64,000 nt of DNA from JAIOSM01 sp964593725 (GTDB lineage: Bacteria > Desulfobacterota > Desulfobacteria > Desulfobacterales > Desulfobacteraceae): positions 9,006-73,005 of the forward strand of contig CAZQJS010000012.1 of the NCBI GenBank assembly GCA_964593725.1. Direction: 5' to 3'. A program made the position numbers and the translations under genes. Positions 62,687 to 64,000 of this stretch are shown in pieces (positions within the stretch are counted from its first letter, which is position 1; each line of letters opens with the position of its first letter). The notes under the pieces are model-generated. The model made no database searches, was not told the DNA's origin, and worked only from the letters and a program-made list of their open reading frames with translations.

Positions 62687-63577
62687 ATGGATATCTGGCA
62701 GCTTAAAATTTTTAAAAATGTTGTTGAAAAAAAGAGCTTTTCCAGGGCATCAAAGGCGATTCACCTTTCCCAGCCAACGGTGAGCAGTCATATAAAAGAT
62801 CTGGAAGAGCATTTTGAGTGTAAACTCCTTGACCGGCTTGGAAGGGAAGTTGTTCCCACAAAACCAGGGGAAATTCTCTACTCCTATGCAACCAGGATAT
62901 TAAGCCTGACAATGGAAGCTGAAACAGCAGTTTTTGAATTTTTTGGCAATGTAAAGGGAGATTTGATAGTTGGAGGAAGTACAATCCCGGCAGGCTATAT
63001 AATCCCAAGGCTGATAGGTCCGTTTTCGCGGCAGTTCCCCGGAGTCAACATTTCTGTACTGGCAGGAGATACAGACCAGATTATCAAACGGGTTGAAAAA
63101 GGAGAGGCTGAAATAGGTATTGTGGGTGCATCTACAAACAACCCAAAGATTGATCAGGAGAAACTCATCAATGATGAGATGAAGCTGATTGTCCCATACA
63201 GCCATAAGTGGGCTGACAGGGAAGAGATCCATAAGAGCATGCTCTTTGATGATCCATTCCTTTTAAGGGAAGAGGGGTCAGGCACCTGGAAATCCATTCT
63301 TAAAAGCATGGAAGATGCCATGCTTAACCCCCTGGATTTTAATATTGCAGCAAGAATGGGCAGTACAGCTGCAATTATCCAGGGCATTTTAAGTAAAGCC
63401 GGTATATCGATTCTTTCAACAATTGCAGTTGAGGATGACATCACCACAGGAAGGCTGAAAGCATTAACTGTCAGAGGACTTAACCTGCATAGATCCTTTT
63501 ATATTGTAACACATAAAAAACGTACACTGTCTCCCATTGCCAGGGAGTTTTTAAACTTTTTAAAATTAAGATTCTGA
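62687..63577 (+). CDS. LysR-family regulator, similar to selenium-metabolism-associated type
   Basis: From the ATG at 62687 the protein has 296 residues. The winged helix lies at about 1-60 (SFSRASKAIHLSQPTVSSHI) with LLDRLGREVVPTKPGEILY after it. The effector domain follows (LIVGGSTIPAGYIIPRLIG, GEAEIGIVGASTNNPKI). This resembles the LysR group that accompanies selenium-metabolism genes in anaerobes, but no such gene is visible here, so the link is tentative. An earlier in-frame ATG at 62642 lies inside coaD and is rejected. It precedes the tRNA-Pro gene. Confidence 0.9.
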   Translation: MDIWQLKIFKNVVEKKSFSRASKAIHLSQPTVSSHIKDLEEHFECKLLDRLGREVVPTKPGEILYSYATRILSLTMEAETAVFEFFGNVKGDLIVGGSTIPAGYIIPRLIGPFSRQFPGVNISVLAGDTDQIIKRVEKGEAEIGIVGASTNNPKIDQEKLINDEMKLIVPYSHKWADREEIHKSMLFDDPFLLREEGSGTWKSILKSMEDAMLNPLDFNIAARMGSTAAIIQGILSKAGISILSTIAVEDDITTGRLKALTVRGLNLHRSFYIVTHKKRTLSPIAREFLNFLKLRF

Positions 63578-63645
63578 AAAAAATTACAATTGTGGAATAA
63601 AGCTTGAATTATCAGCCTGAAAGTGATAATTATTAAAATCCTTTT

Positions 63646-63725
<80 letters not shown>

Positions 63726-63782
63726 TAAAAGAAGTCAGGGTTTTAGCATTTTGTCTGAATTTTGTTTATTTTGTGACAGTAA

Positions 63783-63911
63783 GATTGGGAATTGTTACCA
63801 TTTCCGGAGCAATATGTAATAAGCTTGGCAAAAGATGCAAATGTTCCTGCTTCAACAGTGGGAACCTGGGTTAGAAACTATAAGAATCTGAATCGGAAAC
63901 CCCGCAGTTAG
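63783..63911 (+). pseudogene. Possible remnant of an IS3-type transposase OrfA
   Basis: A short stop-bounded frame without its own start codon reads FPEQYVISLAKDANVPAST followed by VGTWVRNYKN. This looks like the helix-turn-helix of an IS3-family OrfA protein (a stretch of the type LAKE-GVS-STLRRWV). It lacks the rest of the protein and lies 57 bp after tRNA-Pro, a common insertion site for mobile DNA. The similarity is by eye only, and no inverted repeats were found. Confidence 0.3.
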
Positions 63912-64000
63912 CAAAGAAAGGAGATCTTCTATGCTGACAATTATGATAGAACATTTTTACGGCCAATGGACAACTACCCTGACACATAGGGTCCCTTGAA

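Noticed and set aside
63607..63631. AATTATCA/TGATAATT hairpin before tRNA-Pro
   Set aside because: AT-rich 8-bp stem without an adjoining T run; too weak to call a terminator.
63931..63999. 22-residue open frame with an AAAGGAGA site at the end of the window
   Set aside because: Very short, with no known motif, and overlaps what may be mobile-element debris; chance is likely.

Overview
The window looks like part of a draft chromosome from an anaerobic Gram-negative bacterium, most plausibly a Desulfobacterota (deltaproteobacterial, Desulfobacterales-like) genome. The Gram-negative call rests on lpxC, a PilQ secretin and a predicted beta-barrel outer-membrane protein. AT-rich composition, FeoAB-type ferrous iron uptake, an acyl-CoA dehydrogenase with EtfBA, and many two-component and NtrC-type regulators fit that group. 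The taxonomy is an inference from gene content; no rRNA is present. A run of 100 Ns at 18923-19022 shows this is a scaffolded assembly.

Layout. 1-5.0 kb (minus): a truncated His-rich protein, a metallophosphoesterase, Hsp33, an EamA transporter and a LytS/LytR-like two-component pair. 5.1-10.3 kb: a DUF2141 protein with a Tat-exported FAD oxidoreductase, a YqaA-like membrane protein with pcm, a K+ channel and a divergent 5-FTHF cyclo-ligase-like protein. 10.4-15.5 kb: serS, thrC, a LysM-like envelope protein and a PilF-like TPR lipoprotein, closed by a strong bidirectional terminator. 15.6-21.5 kb (minus): the type IV pilus assembly operon pilMNOPQ, with the assembly gap inside a 42-bp tandem repeat of pilP. 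21.7-24.5 kb: a histidine kinase and sigma-54 activator transcribed divergently from pilM (PilS/PilR-like by position). 24.5-24.9 kb: a gene-free stretch with two identical palindromes, a good sigma-54 promoter match and a terminator.

24.9-32.5 kb (minus): a TPR membrane protein, an SH3 protein, feoB preceded by a Fur-FeoA-FeoA fusion, a TauE/SafE transporter, glpK and a monoacylglycerol-lipase-like hydrolase; the last two could act in sequence on glycerides. 32.6-42.4 kb (plus): a dihydrouridine synthase, then a seven-gene envelope cluster (BPSS1780-like, RDD, SpoIIM-like, DUF4129-like, DUF4350-like, MoxR, DUF58). 42.4-48 kb: a putative outer-membrane barrel, a PKD-like subtilase, an ECF sigma factor and an anti-sigma-like membrane protein. 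This is the best candidate here for an undescribed signalling system.

48.2-54.6 kb: a composite diguanylate cyclase, an acyl-CoA dehydrogenase with etfBA, and a cNMP-HDOD regulator. 54.7-63.6 kb: a GlsB/YeaQ-like protein, a ComM-like ATPase (minus), then lpxC, a DUF4390 protein, ntrY-like, ntrX-like, rsmD, coaD and a LysR regulator. The NtrX-like protein lacks both the GAFTGA loop and the Fis DNA-binding domain. The window ends with tRNA-Pro(TGG) and a possible transposase remnant. No CRISPR array or intact insertion sequence was seen.
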